DNA from: Bos javanicus
Lineage: Eukaryota > Chordata > Mammalia > Artiodactyla > Bovidae
Length of the DNA stretch: 64,000 nt
Assembly: GCF_032452875.1 (NCBI RefSeq)
Contig: NW_026893632.1
Span: forward strand, 806,001-870,000
Reading direction: 5' to 3'
The notes beneath the pieces are model-generated. The model was not told the origin of the DNA and made no database searches. It was given only the letters and a program-made list of their open reading frames with translations. The position numbers and the translations under genes were made by a program. Shown piece after piece: positions 12,631-26,618 of the stretch (position 1 is its first letter; every line of letters begins with the position of its first letter).

Positions 12631-13232
12631 TGCCGGGAGCCGGGGAGGCATTCCACTCTGGACAAAGGTCATGAGGAAGGAGGCTCTGCATACCCAAATG
12701 CGGGATCGAGCCTCAGGAGTCCACCCGGATATTCCCGAGCATCTCCCCCCCAAAAAAACCGGAGTCTGCCTACTGTATTGCTTTGTGCTCTCACCTCTGA
12801 TTTCACTGGGGGCTGTCCCCCAACACCATCTCGCTCTCTCTGTCAAAGAGTTAACTTAGAGCTCCAATTCATAAAGTTCCTTGTCATTCTTCCCTTTAAC
12901 TTCCAGCTGAGTCTCCATCTGGAGCGCGGAACCCACCACGCTTACTAATTATGCCTGGGCTGCTAAGACCCACTCGAGAAGGTGTCTAGGGTGAGGCACC
13001 TTTCACTATTCGAGAGGGCGCCTGCGGCCTACGTAAGTGGTGCAAACTTCTTGTCTTGAAGTTTGATTGGTCTTCCGCGTAAACCAAGCTACTCAGTCTC
13101 TTTTCTCCACCGAATTTTCCTACTGAGCTCTCCTCATACTATTATTCTTGACATCTCTGATTAGCATATAAAGAGTCGACTAGGCCATCTCTCCTTCGAA
13201 TACCCTGGATCAGATGGGGCTGGTCCCCGGGA
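12631..13232 (+). mobile_element. LTR of unit 1 (array edge)
   Basis: 602 bp. It ends GGGA rather than GGCA, so the terminal inverted repeat is damaged. TATA is TATAAAGA and the C/A tract is C7A7. The internal CTCGAG seen in other copies is CCCGAG here. The primer binding site is the standard one-mismatch form. Unit length is 1,413 bp. Confidence 0.88.
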
Positions 13233-14043
13233 GGTGGCGACCGAACAGGGACCTCAGGAGGCAATACTCAAAGAGCTGAGCAGACACGAACCACGCAATC
13301 AGCAGGCAATAAGCATGGAGCTCAGCAGTGACGAATCATGCTGCTCAACTGGCAATAATCAAGCACGTGACCAGACAGGAATCACGCAGCTCAGCTGGCA
13401 ATTGTCAAGCAGATGAGCCGACAGGAATCACGCAGCTCAGCTGGCAATTGTCATGCAGATGAGCCGGCAGGAATGACGCAGCTCAGCAGGCCCTGATCAT
13501 GTGACTCTGCAGGCACTGATCACGTGGCTGATCAAGTCCAGATCACGTGACTGAGCATGCACTGATCACGTGGCTATCATGCACTGATGACGTGACTGCG
13601 CATGCACTGGTGACGTGGCTGATCGGGCACTGATCCCATGGCTCATCATGCACTGATCACGTGTTTATCAGGCAATGATCAGTGACTGACAGGCGCTGAT
13701 CATGGGACTGTGCACGCACTGATCACGTGGCTATCATGCAATGATGACGTGACTGCGCATGCACTGATGACGTGGCTGTTCGGGCACTGATCACGTGTTT
13801 ATCAGGCAGTGATCAGTGACGGACAGGCGCTGATCAGGGGACTGTGCACGCACTGATCAGGTGGCTGATCAGGAACTGACCACCTGACCACGCATGCACT
13901 GATCACGTGGCTGGTCGTTCACGGATCACGTGTTTATCATACGGTGATCACGTGACTGAGAGGCGCTGATCACGTGCCTGTGCCGTCAGTGATCACGTGG
14001 CTGAGCAGGCACTGATATCGTGACTGAGCATGCACTGATCATG

Positions 14044-14645
14044 TGCCGGGAGCCAGGGAGGCATTCCACTCTGGACAAAGGTCATGAGGAAGGAGGCTCG
14101 GCATAGGCAAATGCGGGATCGAGCCTCAGGAGTCCACGCGGATATTCTCGAGCATCTCCCCCCCAAAAAAACCGGAGTCTGCCTACTGTATTGCTTTGTG
14201 CTCTCACCTCTGATTTCACTGGGGGCTGTCCCCCACCACCATCTCGCTCTCTCTGTCAAAGAGTTAACTTAGAGCTCCAATTCATAAAGTTCCTTGTCAT
14301 TCTTCCCTTTAACTTCCAGCTGAGTCTCCATCTGGAGCACGGAACCCACCACGCTTACTAATTATGCCTGGGCTGCTAAGACCCACTCGATAAGGTGTCT
14401 AGGGTGAGGCACCTTTCACTATTCGAGAGGGCGCCTGCGGCCTACGTACGTGGTGCAAACTTCTTGTCTTGAAGTTTGATTGGTCTTCCGCGTAAACCAA
14501 GCTACTCAGTCTCTTTTCTCCACCGAATTTTCCTACTGAGCTCTCCTCATACTATTATTCTTGACATCTCTGATTAGCATATAAATAGTCGCCTAGGCCA
14601 TCTCTACTTCGAATACCCTGGATCAGATGGGGCTGGTCCCTGGGA
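14044..14645 (+). mobile_element. LTR of unit 2
   Basis: 602 bp, ending TGGGA. Private changes include CACTCGATAAGG and CTACGTACGTGG. The unit is 1,322 bp because part of one downstream subrepeat is missing near 14970. Confidence 0.88.
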
Positions 14646-15365
14646 GGTGGCGACCGAACAGGGACCTCAGGAGGCAATACTCAAAGAGCTGAGCAGACAC
14701 GAACCAAGCAATCAGCAGGCAATAAGCATGGAGCTCAGCAATGACGAATCATGCTGCTTAACTGGCAATAATCAAGCACGTGACCAGGCAGGAATCACGC
14801 AGCTCAGCTCGCAATTGTCAAGCAGATGAGCCGACAGGAATCACGCAGCTCAGATGGCAATTGTCATGCAGATGAGCCGGCAGGAATCACGCAGCTCAGC
14901 AGGCCCTGATCACGTGACTCTGCAGGCACTGATTACGTGGCTGATCAAGTCCAGATCACGTGACTGAGCATGCACTGATCACGTGTTTATCAGGCAATGA
15001 TCAGTGACTGACAGGCGCTGATCATGGGACTGTGCACGCAGTGATCACGTGGCTATCATGCACTGATCACGTGACTGCGCATGCACTGATGACGTGGCTG
15101 TTCGGGCACTGATCACGTGTTTATCAGGCAGTGATCAGTGACGGACAGGCGCTGATCAGGGGACTGTGCACGCACTGATCAGGTGGCTGATCAGGAACTG
15201 ACCACCTGACCGTGCATGCACTGATCACGTGGCTGGTCGTTGACTGATCACGTGTTTATCATACGGTGATCACGTGACTGAGAGGCGCTGATCGCGTGAC
15301 TGTGCCGTCAGTGATCACGTGGCTGAGCAGGCACTGATATCGTGACTGAGCACGCACTGATCATG

Positions 15366-15967
15366 TGCCGGGAGCCGGGGAGGCATTCCACTCTGGACAA
15401 AGGTCATGAGGAAGGAGGCTCGGCATAGGCAAATGCGGGATCGAGCCTCAGGAGTCCACCCGGATATTCTCGAGCATCTCCCCCCCAAAAAAACCGGAGT
15501 CTGCCTACTGTATTGCTTTGTGCTCTCACCTCTGATTTCACTGGGGGCTGTCCCCCACCACCATCTCGCTCTCTCTGTCAAAGAGTTAACTCACAGCTCC
15601 AATTCATAAAGTTCCTTGTCATTCTTCCCTTTAACTTCCAGCTGAGTCTCCATCTGGAGCGCGGAACCCACCACGCTTACTAATTATGCCTGGGCTGCTA
15701 AGACCCACTCGAGAAGGTGTCTAGGTTGAGGCACCTTTCACTATTCGAGAGGGCGCCTGCGGCCTACGTAAGTGCTGCAAACTTCTTGTCTTGAAGTTTG
15801 ATTGGTCTTCCGCGTAAACCAAGCTACTCAGTCTCTTTTCTCCACCGAATTTTCCTACTGAGCTCTCCTCATACTATTATTCTTGACATCTCTGATTAGC
15901 ATATAAATAGTCGCCTAGGCCATCTCTCCTTCGAATACCCTGGATCAGATGGGGCTGGTCCCCGGGA
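15366..15967 (+). mobile_element. LTR of unit 3
   Basis: 602 bp, ending GGGA. It carries CTAGGTTGAGG and AGTGCTGC variants. The unit is 1,523 bp: an extra subrepeat of about 157 bp (repeated near 16384 and 16541) offset by loss of one 46-bp repeat. Confidence 0.88.
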
Positions 15968-16888
15968 GGTGGCGACCGAACAGGGACCTCAGGAGGCAAT
16001 ACTCAAAGAGCTGAGCAGACACGAACCACGCAATCAGCAGGCAATAAGCATGGAGCTCAGCAGTGACGAATCATGCTGCTCAACTGGCAATAATCAAGCA
16101 CGTGACCAGGCACGAATCACGCAGCTCAGCTGGCAATTGTCAAGCAGATGAGCTGACAGGAATCACGCAGCTCAGCAGGCCCTGATCACGTGACTCTGCA
16201 GGCACTGATCACGTGGCTGATCAAGTCCAGATCACGTGACTGAGCATGCACTGATCACGTGGCTATCATGCACTGATGGCGTGACTGCGCATGCACTGAT
16301 GACGTGGCTGATCGGGCACTGATCACATGGCTCATCATGCACTGATCACGTGTTTATCAGGCAATGATCAGTGACTGACAGGCGCTGATCATGGGACTGT
16401 CACGCACTGATCACGTGGCTATCATGCACTGATCACGTGACTGCGCATGCACTGATGACGTGGCTGATCGGGCACTGATCACATGGCTCATCATGCACTG
16501 ATCACGTGTTTATCAGGCAATGATCAGTGACTGACAGGCGCTGATCATGGGACTGTGCACGCACTGATCACGTGGCTATCATGCACTGATCACGTGACTG
16601 GGCATGCACTGATGACGTGGCTGTTCGGGCACTGATCACGTGTTTATCAGGCAGTGATCAGTGACTGACAGGCGCTGATCAGGGGACTGTGCACGCACTG
16701 ATCAGGTGGCTGATCAGGAACTGACCACCTGACCGCGCATGCACTGATCACGTGGCTGGTCGTTCACTGATCACGTGTTTATCATACGGTGATCACGTGA
16801 CTGAGAGGCGCTGATCACGTGACTGTGCCGTCAGTGATCACGTGGCTGAGCAGGCACTGATATCGTGACTGAGCATGCACTGATCATG

Positions 16889-17490
16889 TGCCGGGAGCCG
16901 GGGAGGCATTCCACTCTGGACAAAGGTCATGAGGAAGGAGGCTCGGCATAGGCAAATGCGGGATCGAGCCTCAGGAGTCCACCCGGATATTCTCGAGCAT
17001 CTCCCCCCCAAAAAAACCGGAGTCTGCCTACTGTATTGCTTTGTGCTCTCACCTCTGATTTCACTGGGGGCTGTCCCCCAACACCATCTCGCTCTCTCTG
17101 TCAAAGAGTTAACTTAGAGCTCCAATTCATAAAGTTCCTTGTCATTCTTCCCTTTAACTTCCAGCTGAGTCTCCATCTGGAGCGCGGAACCCACCACGCT
17201 TACTAATTATGCCTGGGCTGCTAAGACCCACTCGAGAAGGTGTCTAGGGTGAGGCACCTTTCACTATTCGAGAGGGCGCCTGCGGCCTACGTAAGTGGTG
17301 CAAACTTCTTGTCTTGAAGTTTGATTGGTCTTCCGCGTAAACCAAGATACTCAGTCTCTTTTCTCCACCGAATTTTCCTACTGAGCTCTCCTCATACTAT
17401 TATTCTTGACATCTCTGATTAGCATATAAATAGTCGCCTAGGCCATCTCTCCTTCGAATACCCTGGATCAGATGGGGCTGGTCCCAGGGA
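16889..17490 (+). mobile_element. LTR of unit 4
   Basis: 602 bp, ending CAGGGA. It has CCAAGATACTC. At 1,256 bp this is the shortest unit of the array, lacking one subrepeat of about 157 bp near 17900. Confidence 0.88.
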
Positions 17491-18144
17491 GGTGGCGACC
17501 GAACAGGGACCTCAGGAGGCAATACTCAAAGAGCTGAGCAGACACGAACCACGCAATCAGCAGGCAATAAGCATGGAGCTCAGCAGTGACGAATCATGCT
17601 GCTCAACTGGCAATAATCAAGCACGTGACCAGACAGGAATCACGCAGCTCAGCTGGCAATTGTCAAGCAGATGAGCCGACAGGAATCACGCAGCTCAGCT
17701 GGCAATTGTCATGCAGATGAGCCCGCAGGAATCACGCAGCTCAGCAGGCCCTGATCATGTGACTCTGCAGGCACTGATCACGTGGCTGATCAAGTCCAGA
17801 TCACGTGACTGAGCATGCACTGATCACGTGGCTATCATGCACTGATGACGTGACTGCGCATGCACTGGTGACGTGGCTGATCGGGCACTGATCACGTGTT
17901 TATCAGGCAGTGATCAGTGACTGACAGGCGCTGATCAGGGGACTGTGCACGCACTGATCTGGTGGCTGATCAGGAACTGACCACCTGACCGCGCATGCAG
18001 TGATCACGTGGCTGGTCGTTGACTGATCACGTGTTTCTCATATGGTGATGACGTGACTGAGAGGCACTGATCACGTGACTGTGCCGTCAGTGATCACGTG
18101 GCTGAGCTGGCACTGATATCGTGACTGAGCATGCACTGATCATG

Positions 18145-18747
18145 TGCCGGGAGCCGGGGAGGCATTCCACTCTGGACAAAGGTCATGAGGAAGGAGGCTC
18201 GGCATACGCAAATGCGGGATCGAGCCTCAGGAGTCCACCCGGATGTTCTCGAGCATCTACCCCCCCAAAAAAAACGGAGTCTGCCCATAGTTTTGCTTTG
18301 TGCTCTCACCTCTGATTTCACTGGGGGCTGTCCCCCACCACCATCTGGCTCTCTCTGTCAAAGAGTTAACTTACAGCTCCAATTCATAAAGTTCCTTGTC
18401 ATTCTTCCCTTTAACTTCCAGCTGAGTCTCCATCTGGAGCGTGGAACGCACCACGCTTACTAGTTATGCCTGGGCTGCTAAGACCCACTCGACAAGGTGT
18501 CTAGGGTGGGGCACCTTTCGCTATTCGAGAGGGCGCCTGGGGCCTACGTAAGTGCTGCAAAATTCTTGTCTTGAAGTTTGATTGGTCTTCCGCGTAAACC
18601 AAGCTACTCAGTCTCTTTTCTCCACCGAATTTTCCTACTGAGCTCTCCTCATACTATTATTCTTGACATCTCTGATTAGCATATCAATAGTCGCCTAGGC
18701 CATCTCTCCTTCGAATACCCTGGATCAGTTGGGGCTGGTCCCGGGAA
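18145..18747 (+). mobile_element. LTR of unit 5
   Basis: 603 bp and the most divergent copy: TATCAATA in place of the TATA box, CATAGTTTTGC, GGAACGCACC, and an end that reads GGGAA. The primer binding site has a second mismatch (TGGCGACTG). Unit length is 1,413 bp. Confidence 0.87.
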
Positions 18748-19557
18748 GGTGGCGACTGAACAGGGACCTCAGGAGGCAATACTCAAAGAGCTGAGCAGAC
18801 ACGAACCACGCAATCAGCAGGCAATAAGCATGGAGCTCAGCAGTGACGAATCATGCTGCTCAACTGGCAATAATCAAGCACGTGGCCAGGCAGGAATCAC
18901 GCAGCTCAGCTGGCAATTGTCAAGCAGATGAGCCGACAGGAATCACGCAGCTCAGATGGCAATTGGCATGCAGATGAGCCGGCAGGAATCACGCAGCTCA
19001 GCAGGCCCTGATCACGTGACTCTGCAGGCACTGATCACGTGGCTGATCAAGTCCAGATCACGTGACTGAGCATGCACTGATCACGTGGCTATCATGCACT
19101 GATGACGTGACTGCGCATGCACTGATGACATGGCTGATCGGGCACTGATCACATGGCTCATCATGCACTGATCGCGTGTTTATCAGGCAATGATCAGTGA
19201 CTGACAGGCGCTGATCATGGGACTGTGCACGCACTGATCACGTGGCTATCATGCACTGATCACGTGACTGCGCATTCACTGATGACGTGGCTGTTCGGGC
19301 ACTGATCGCGTGTTTATCAGGCAGTGATCAGTGACTGACAGGCGCTGATCAGGGACTGTGCACGCACTGATCAGGTGGCTGATCATGAACTGACAACCTG
19401 ACCGCGCATGCAGTGATCACGTGGCTGGTCGTTCACTGATCACGTGTTTATCATACGGTGATCACGTGACTGAGAGGCGCTGATCACGTGACAGTGCCGT
19501 CAGTGATCACGTGGCTGAGCATGCACTGATATCGTGACTGAGCATGCACTGATCATG

Positions 19558-20158
19558 TGCCGGGAGCCGGGGAGGCATTCCACTCTGGACAAAGGTCATG
19601 AGGAAGGAGGCTCGGCATAGGCAAATGCGGGATCGAGCCTCAGGAGTCCACCCGGATATTCTCGAGCATCTCCCCCCAAAAAAACCGGAGTCTGCCTACT
19701 GTATTGCTTTGTGCTCTCACCTCTGATTTCACTGGGGGCTGTCCCCCACCACCATCTCGCTCTCTCTGTCAAAGAGTTAACATACAGCTCCAATTCATAA
19801 AGTTCCTTGTCATTCTTCCCTTTAACTTCCAGCTGAGTCTCCATCTGGAGCGCGGAACCCACCACGCTTACTAATTATGCCTGGGCTGCTAAGACCCACT
19901 CGAGAAGGTGTCTAGGGTGAGGCACCTTTCACTATTCGAGAGGGCGCCCGCGGCCTACGTAAGTGGTGCAAACTTCTTGTCTTGAAGTTTGATTGGTCTT
20001 CCGCGTAAACCAAGCTACTCAGTCTCTTTTCTCCACCGAATTTTCCTACTGAGCTCTCCTCATACTATTATTCTTGACATCTCTGATTAGCATATAAATA
20101 GTCGCCTAGGCCATCTCTCCTTCGAATACCCTGGATCAGTTGGGGCTGGTCCCCGGCA
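19558..20158 (+). mobile_element. LTR of unit 6
   Basis: 601 bp, and the first copy with the intact GGCA end. Its primer binding site begins TGGCAACC (a CpG to CpA change shared by units 6-10). It carries GCGCCCGCGG where most copies have GCGCCTGCGG. Unit length is 1,412 bp. Confidence 0.88.
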
Positions 20159-20969
20159 GGTGGCAACCGAACAGGGACCTCAGGAGGCGATACTCAAAGA
20201 GCTGAGCAGACACGAACCACGCAATCAGCAGGCAATAAGCATGGAGCTCAGCAGTGACGAATCATGCTGCTCAACTGGCAATAATCAAGCACGTGACCAG
20301 GCAGGAATCACGCAGCTCAGCTGGCAATTGTCAAGCAGATGAGCCGACAGGAATCACGCAGCTCAGCTGGCAATTGTCATGCAGATGAGCCGGCAGGAAT
20401 CACGCAGCTCAGCAGGCCCTGATCACGTGACTCTGCAGGCACTGATCACGTGGCTGATCAAGTCCAGATCACGTGACTGAGCATGCACTGATCACGTGGC
20501 TATCATGCACTGATGACGTGACTGCGCATGCACTGATGACGTGGCTGATCGGGCACTGATCACATGGCTCATCATGCACTGATCACGTGTTTATCAGGCA
20601 ATGATCAGTGACTGACAGGCGCTGATCATGGGACTGTGCACGCACTGATCACGTGGCTATCATGCACTGATCACGTGACTGCGCATGCACTGATGACGTG
20701 GCTGTTCGGGCACTGATCACGTGTTTATCAGGCAGTGATCAGTGACTGACAGGCGCTTATCAGGGGACTGTGCAAGCACTGATCAGGTGGCTGATCAGGA
20801 ACTGACAACCTGACCGCGCATGCAGTGATCACGTGGCTGGTCGTTCACTGATCACGTGTTTATCATACGGTGATCACGTGACTGAGAGGCGCTGATCACG
20901 TGACTGTGCCGTAAGTGATCACGTGGCTGAGCATGCACTGATATCGTGACTGAGCATGCACTGATCATG

Positions 20970-21568
20970 TGCCGGGAGCCGGGGAGGCATTCCACTCTGG
21001 ACAAAGGTCATGAGGAAGGAGGCTCGGCATAGGCAAATGCGGGATCGAGCCTCAGGAGTCCACCCGGATATTCTCGAGCATCTCCCCCAAAAAACCGGAG
21101 TCTGCCTACTGTATTGCTTTGTGCTCTCACCTCTGATTTCACTGGGGGCTGTCCCCCACCACCATCTCGCTCTCTCTGTCAAAGAGTTAACATACAGCTC
21201 CAATTCATAAAGTTCCTTGTCATTCTTCCCTTTAACTTCCAGCTGAGTCTCCATCTGGAGCGCGGAACCCACCACGCTTACTAATTATGCCTGGGCTGCT
21301 AAGACCCACTCGAGAAGGTGTCTAGGGTGAGGCACCTTTCGCTATTCGAGAGGGCGCCCGCGGCCTACGTAAGTGGTGCAAACTTCTTGTCTTGAAGTTT
21401 GATTGGTCTTCCGCGTAAACCAAGCTACTCAGTCTCTTTTCTCCACCGAATTTTCCTACTGAGCTCTCCTCATACTATTATTCTTGACATCTCTGATTAG
21501 CATATAAATAGTCGCCTAGGCCATCTCTCCTTCGAATACCCTGGATCAGTTGGGGCTGGTCCCCGGCA
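20970..21568 (+). mobile_element. LTR of unit 7
   Basis: 599 bp with C/A tract C5A6, TGGCAACC primer binding site and the GCGCCCGCGG variant. Unit length is 1,410 bp. Confidence 0.88.
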
Positions 21569-22379
21569 GGTGGCAACCGAACAGGGACCTCAGGAGGCGA
21601 TACTCAAAGAGCTGAGCAGACACGAACCACGCAATCAGCAGGCAATAAGCATGGAGCTCAGCAGTGACGAATCATGCTGCTCAACTGGCAATAATCAAGC
21701 ACGTGACCAGGCAGGAATCACGCAGCTCAGCTGGCAATTGTCAAGCAGATGAGCCGACAGGAATCACGCAGCTCAGCTGGCAATTGTCATGCAGATGAGC
21801 CGGCAGGAATCACGCAGCTCAGCAGGCCCTGATCACGTGACTCTGCAGGCACTGATCACGTGGCTGATCAAGTCCAGATCACGTGACTGAGCATGCACTG
21901 ATCACGTGGCTATCATGCACTGATGACGTGACTGCGCATGCACTGATGACGTGGCTGATCGGGCACTGATCACATGGCTCATCATGCACTGATCACGTGT
22001 TTATCAGGCAATGATCAGTGACTGACAGGCGCTGATCATGGGACTGTGCACGCACTGATCACGTGGCTATCATGCACTGATCACGTGACTGCGCATGCAC
22101 TGATGACGTGGCTGTTCGGGCACTGATCACGTGTTTATCAGGCAGTGATCAGTGACTGACAGGCGCTTATCAGGGGACTGTGCACGCAGTGATCAGGTGG
22201 CTGATCAGGAACTGACAACCTGACCGCGCATGCAGTGATCACGTGGCTGGTCGTTCACTGATCACGTGTTTATCATACGGTGATCACGTGACTGAGAGGC
22301 GCTGATCACGTGACTCTGCCGTCAGTGATCACGTGGCTGAGCATGCACTGATATCGTGACTGAGCATGCACTGATCATG

Positions 22380-22980
22380 TGCCGGGAGCCGGGGAGGCAT
22401 TCCACTCTGGACAAAGGTCATGAGGAAGGAGGCTCGGCATAGGCAAATGCGGGATCGAGCCTCAGGAGTCCACCCGGATATTCTCGAGCATCTCCCCCCA
22501 AAAAAACCGGAGTCTGCCTACTGTATTGCTTTGTGCTCTCACCTCTGATTTCACTGGGGGCTGTCCCCCACCACCATCTCGCTCTCTCTGTCAAAGAGTT
22601 AACATACAGCTCCAATTCATAAAGTTCCTTGTCATTCTTCCCTTTAACTTCCAGCTGAGTCTCCATCTGGAGCGCGGAACCCACCACGCTTACTAATTAT
22701 GCCTGGGCTGCTAAGACCCACTCGAGAAGGTGTCTAGGGTGAGGCACCTTTCGCTATTCGAGAGGGCGCCCGCGGCCTACGTAAGTGGTGCAAACTTCTT
22801 GTCTTGAAGTTTGATTGGTCTTCCGCGTAAACCAAGCTACTCAGTCTCTTTTCTCCACCGAATTTTCCTACTGAGCTCTCCTCATACTATTATTCTTGAC
22901 ATCTCTGATTAGCATATAAATAGTCGCCTAGGCCATCTCTCCTTCGAATACCCTGGATCAGTTGGGGCTGGTCCCCGGCA
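22380..22980 (+). mobile_element. LTR of unit 8
   Basis: 601 bp with C/A tract C6A7 and TGGCAACC primer binding site. It is nearly identical to unit 10, 2,827 bp to the right. Unit length is 1,412 bp. Confidence 0.88.
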
Positions 22981-23791
22981 GGTGGCAACCGAACAGGGAC
23001 CTCAGGAGGCGATACTCAAAGAGCTGAGCAGACACGAACCACGCAATCAGCAGGCAATAAGCATGGAGCTCAGCAGTGACGAATCATGCTGCTCAACTGG
23101 CAATAATCAAGCACGTGACCAGGCAGGAATCACGCAGCTCAGCTGGCAATTGTCAAGCAGATGAGCCGACAGGAATCACGCAGCTCAGCTGGCAATTGTC
23201 ATGCAGATGAGCCGGCAGGAATCACGCAGCTCAGCAGGCCCTGATCACGTGACTCTGCAGGCACTGATCACGTGGCTGATCAAGTCCAGATCACGTGACT
23301 GAGCATGCACTGATCACGTGGCTATCATGCACTGATGACGTGACTGCGCATGCACTGATGACGTGGCTGATCGGGCACTGATCACATGGCTCATCATGCA
23401 CTGATCACGTGTTTATCAGGCAATGATCAGTGACTGACAGGCGCTGATCATGGGACTGTGCACGCACTGATCACGTGGCTATCATGCACTGATCACGTGA
23501 CTGCGCATGCACTGATGACGTGGCTGTTCGGGCACTGATCACGTGTTTATCAGGCAGTGATCAGTGACTGACAGGCGCTGATCAGGGGACTGTGCACGCA
23601 CTGATCAGGTGGCTGGTCAGGAACTGACCACCTGACCGCGCATGCAGTGATCATGTGGCTGGTCGTTCACTGATCACGTGTTTATCATATGGTGATCACG
23701 TGACTGAGAGGCGCTGATCACGTGACTGTGCCGTCAATGATCACGTGGCTGAGCAGGCACTGATATCGTGACTGAGCATGCACTGATCATG

Positions 23792-24395
23792 TGCCGGGAG
23801 CCGGGGAGGCATTCCACTCTGGACAAAGGTCATGAGGAAGGAGGCTCGGCATACGCAAATGCGGGATCGAGCCTCAGGAGTCCACCCGGATATTCTCGAG
23901 CATCTCCCCCCCCAAAAAAAACCGGAGTCTGCCTACTGTATTGCTTTGTGCTCTCACCTCTGATTTCACTGGGGGCTGTCCCCCACCACCATCTCGCTCT
24001 CTCTGTCAAAGAGTTAAGTTACAGCTCCAATTCATAAAGTTCCTTGTCATTCTTCCCTTTAACTTCCAGCTGAGTCTCCATCTGGAGCGCGGAACCCACC
24101 ACGCTTACTAATTATGCCTGGGCTGCTAAGACCCACTCGAGAAGGTGTCTAGGGTGAGGCACCTTTCGCTATTCGAGAGGGCGCCTGCGGCCTACGTAAG
24201 TGGTGCAAACTTCTTGTCTTGAAGTTTGATTGGTCTTCCGCGTAAACCAAGCTACTCAGTCTCTTTTCTCCACCGAATTTTCCTACTGAGCTCTCCTCAT
24301 ACTATTATTCTTGACATCTCTGATTAGCATATAAATAGTCGCCTAGGCCATCTCTCCTTCGAATACCCTGGATCAGTTGGGGCTGGTCCCCGGCA
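23792..24395 (+). mobile_element. LTR of unit 9
   Basis: 604 bp with the long C8A8 tract, GCGCCTGCGG, and AAGTTACAG where others have AACTTACAG. It is the partner of unit 11, 2,827 bp away. Unit length is 1,415 bp. Confidence 0.88.
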
Positions 24396-25206
24396 GGTGG
24401 CAACCGAACAGGGACCTCAGGAGGCGATACTCAAAGAGCTGAGCAGACACGAACCACGCAATCAGCAGGCAATAAGCATGGAGCTCAGCAGTGACGAATC
24501 ATGCTGCTCAACTGGCAATAATCAAGCACGTGACCAGGCAGGAATCACGCAGCTCAGCTGGCAATTGTCAAGCAGATGAGCCGACAGGAATCACGCAGCT
24601 CAGCTGGCAATTGTCATGCAGATGAGCCGGCAGGAATCACGCAGCTCAGCAGGCCCTGATCACGTGACTCTGCAGGCACTGATCACGTGGCTGATCAAGT
24701 CCAGATCACGTGACTGAGCATGCACTGATCACGTGGCTATCATGCACTGATGACGTGACTGCGCATGCACTGATGACGTGGCTGATCGGGCACTGATCAC
24801 ATGGCTCATCATGCACTGATCACGTGTTTATCAGGCAATGATCAGTGACTGACAGGCGCTGATCATGGGACTGTGCACGCACTGATCACGTGGCTATCAT
24901 GCACTGATCACGTGACTGCGCATGCACTGATGACGTGGCTGTTCGGGCACTGATCACGTGTTTATCAGGCAGTGATCAGTGACTGACAGGCGCTTATCAG
25001 GGGACTGTGCACGCACTGATCAGGTGGCTGATCAGGAACTGACAACCTGACCGCGCATGCAGTGATCACGTGGCTGGTCGTTCACTGATCACGTGTTTAT
25101 CATACGGTGATCACGTGACTGAGAGGCGCTGATCACGTGACTCTGCCGTCAGTGATCACGTGGCTGAGCATGCACTGATATCGTGACTGAGCATGCACTG
25201 ATCATG

Positions 25207-25807
25207 TGCCGGGAGCCGGGGAGGCATTCCACTCTGGACAAAGGTCATGAGGAAGGAGGCTCGGCATAGGCAAATGCGGGATCGAGCCTCAGGAGTCCAC
25301 CCGGATATTCTCGAGCATCTCCCCCCAAAAAAACCGGAGTCTGCCTACTGTATTGCTTTGTGCTCTCACCTCTGATTTCACTGGGGGCTGTCACCCACCA
25401 CCATCTCGCTCTCTCTGTCAAAGAGTTAACATACAGCTCCAATTCATAAAGTTCCTTGTCATTCTTCCCTTTAACTTCCAGCTGAGTCTCCATCTGGAGC
25501 GCGGAACCCACCACGCTTACTAATTATGCCTGGGCTGCTAAGACCCACTCGAGAAGGTGTCTAGGGTGAGGCACCTTTCGCTATTCGAGAGGGCGCCCGC
25601 GGCCTACGTAAGTGGTGCAAACTTCTTGTCTTGAAGTTTGATTGGTCTTCCGCGTAAACCAAGCTACTCAGTCTCTTTTCTCCACCGAATTTTCCTACTG
25701 AGCTCTCCTCATACTATTATTCTTGACATCTCTGATTAGCATATAAATAGTCGCCTAGGCCATCTCTCCTTCGAATACCCTGGATCAGTTGGGGCTGGTC
25801 CCCGGCA
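25207..25807 (+). mobile_element. LTR of unit 10
   Basis: 601 bp and a duplicate of unit 8 with the private change CTGTCACCCACC. It is the last copy with the TGGCAACC primer binding site. Unit length is 1,412 bp. Confidence 0.88.
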
Positions 25808-26618
25808 GGTGGCAACCGAACAGGGACCTCAGGAGGCGATACTCAAAGAGCTGAGCAGACACGAACCACGCAATCAGCAGGCAATAAGCATGGAGCTCAG
25901 CAGTGACGAATCATGCTGCTCAACTGGCAATAATCAAGCACGTGACCAGGCAGGAATCACGCAGCTCAGCTGGCAATTGTCAAGCAGATGAGCCGACAGG
26001 AATCACGCAGCTCAGCTGGCAATTGTCATGCAGATGAGCCGGCAGGAATCACGCAGCTCAGCAGGCCCTGATCACGTGACTCTGCAGGCACTGATCACGT
26101 GGCTGATCAAGTCCAGATCACGTGACTGAGCATGCACTGATCACGTGGCTATCATGCACTGATGACGTGACTGCGCATGCACTGATGACGTGGCTGATCG
26201 GGCACTGATCACATGGCTCATCATGCACTGATCACGTGTTTATCAGGCAATGATCAGTGACTGACAGGCGCTGATCATGGGACTGTGCACGCACTGATCA
26301 CGTGGCTATCATGCACTGATCACGTGACTGCGCATGCACTGATGACGTGGCTGTTCGGGCACTGATCACGTGTTTATCAGGCAGTGATCAGTGACTGACA
26401 GGCGCTGATCAGGGGACTGTGCACGCACTGATCAGGTGGCTGGTCAGGAACTGACCACCTGACCGCGCATGCAGTGATCATGTGGCTGGTCGTTCACTGA
26501 TCACGTGTTTATCATATGGTGATCACGTGACTGAGAGGCGCTGATCACGTGACTGTGCCGTCAATGATCACGTGGCTGAGCAGGCACTGATATCGTGACT
26601 GAGCATGCACTGATCATG

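Noticed and set aside
13235..13252. A tRNA gene suggested by the tRNA-like match
   Set aside because: Only the 18 bases complementary to the tRNA 3' end are present. No cloverleaf, A box or B box surrounds them.
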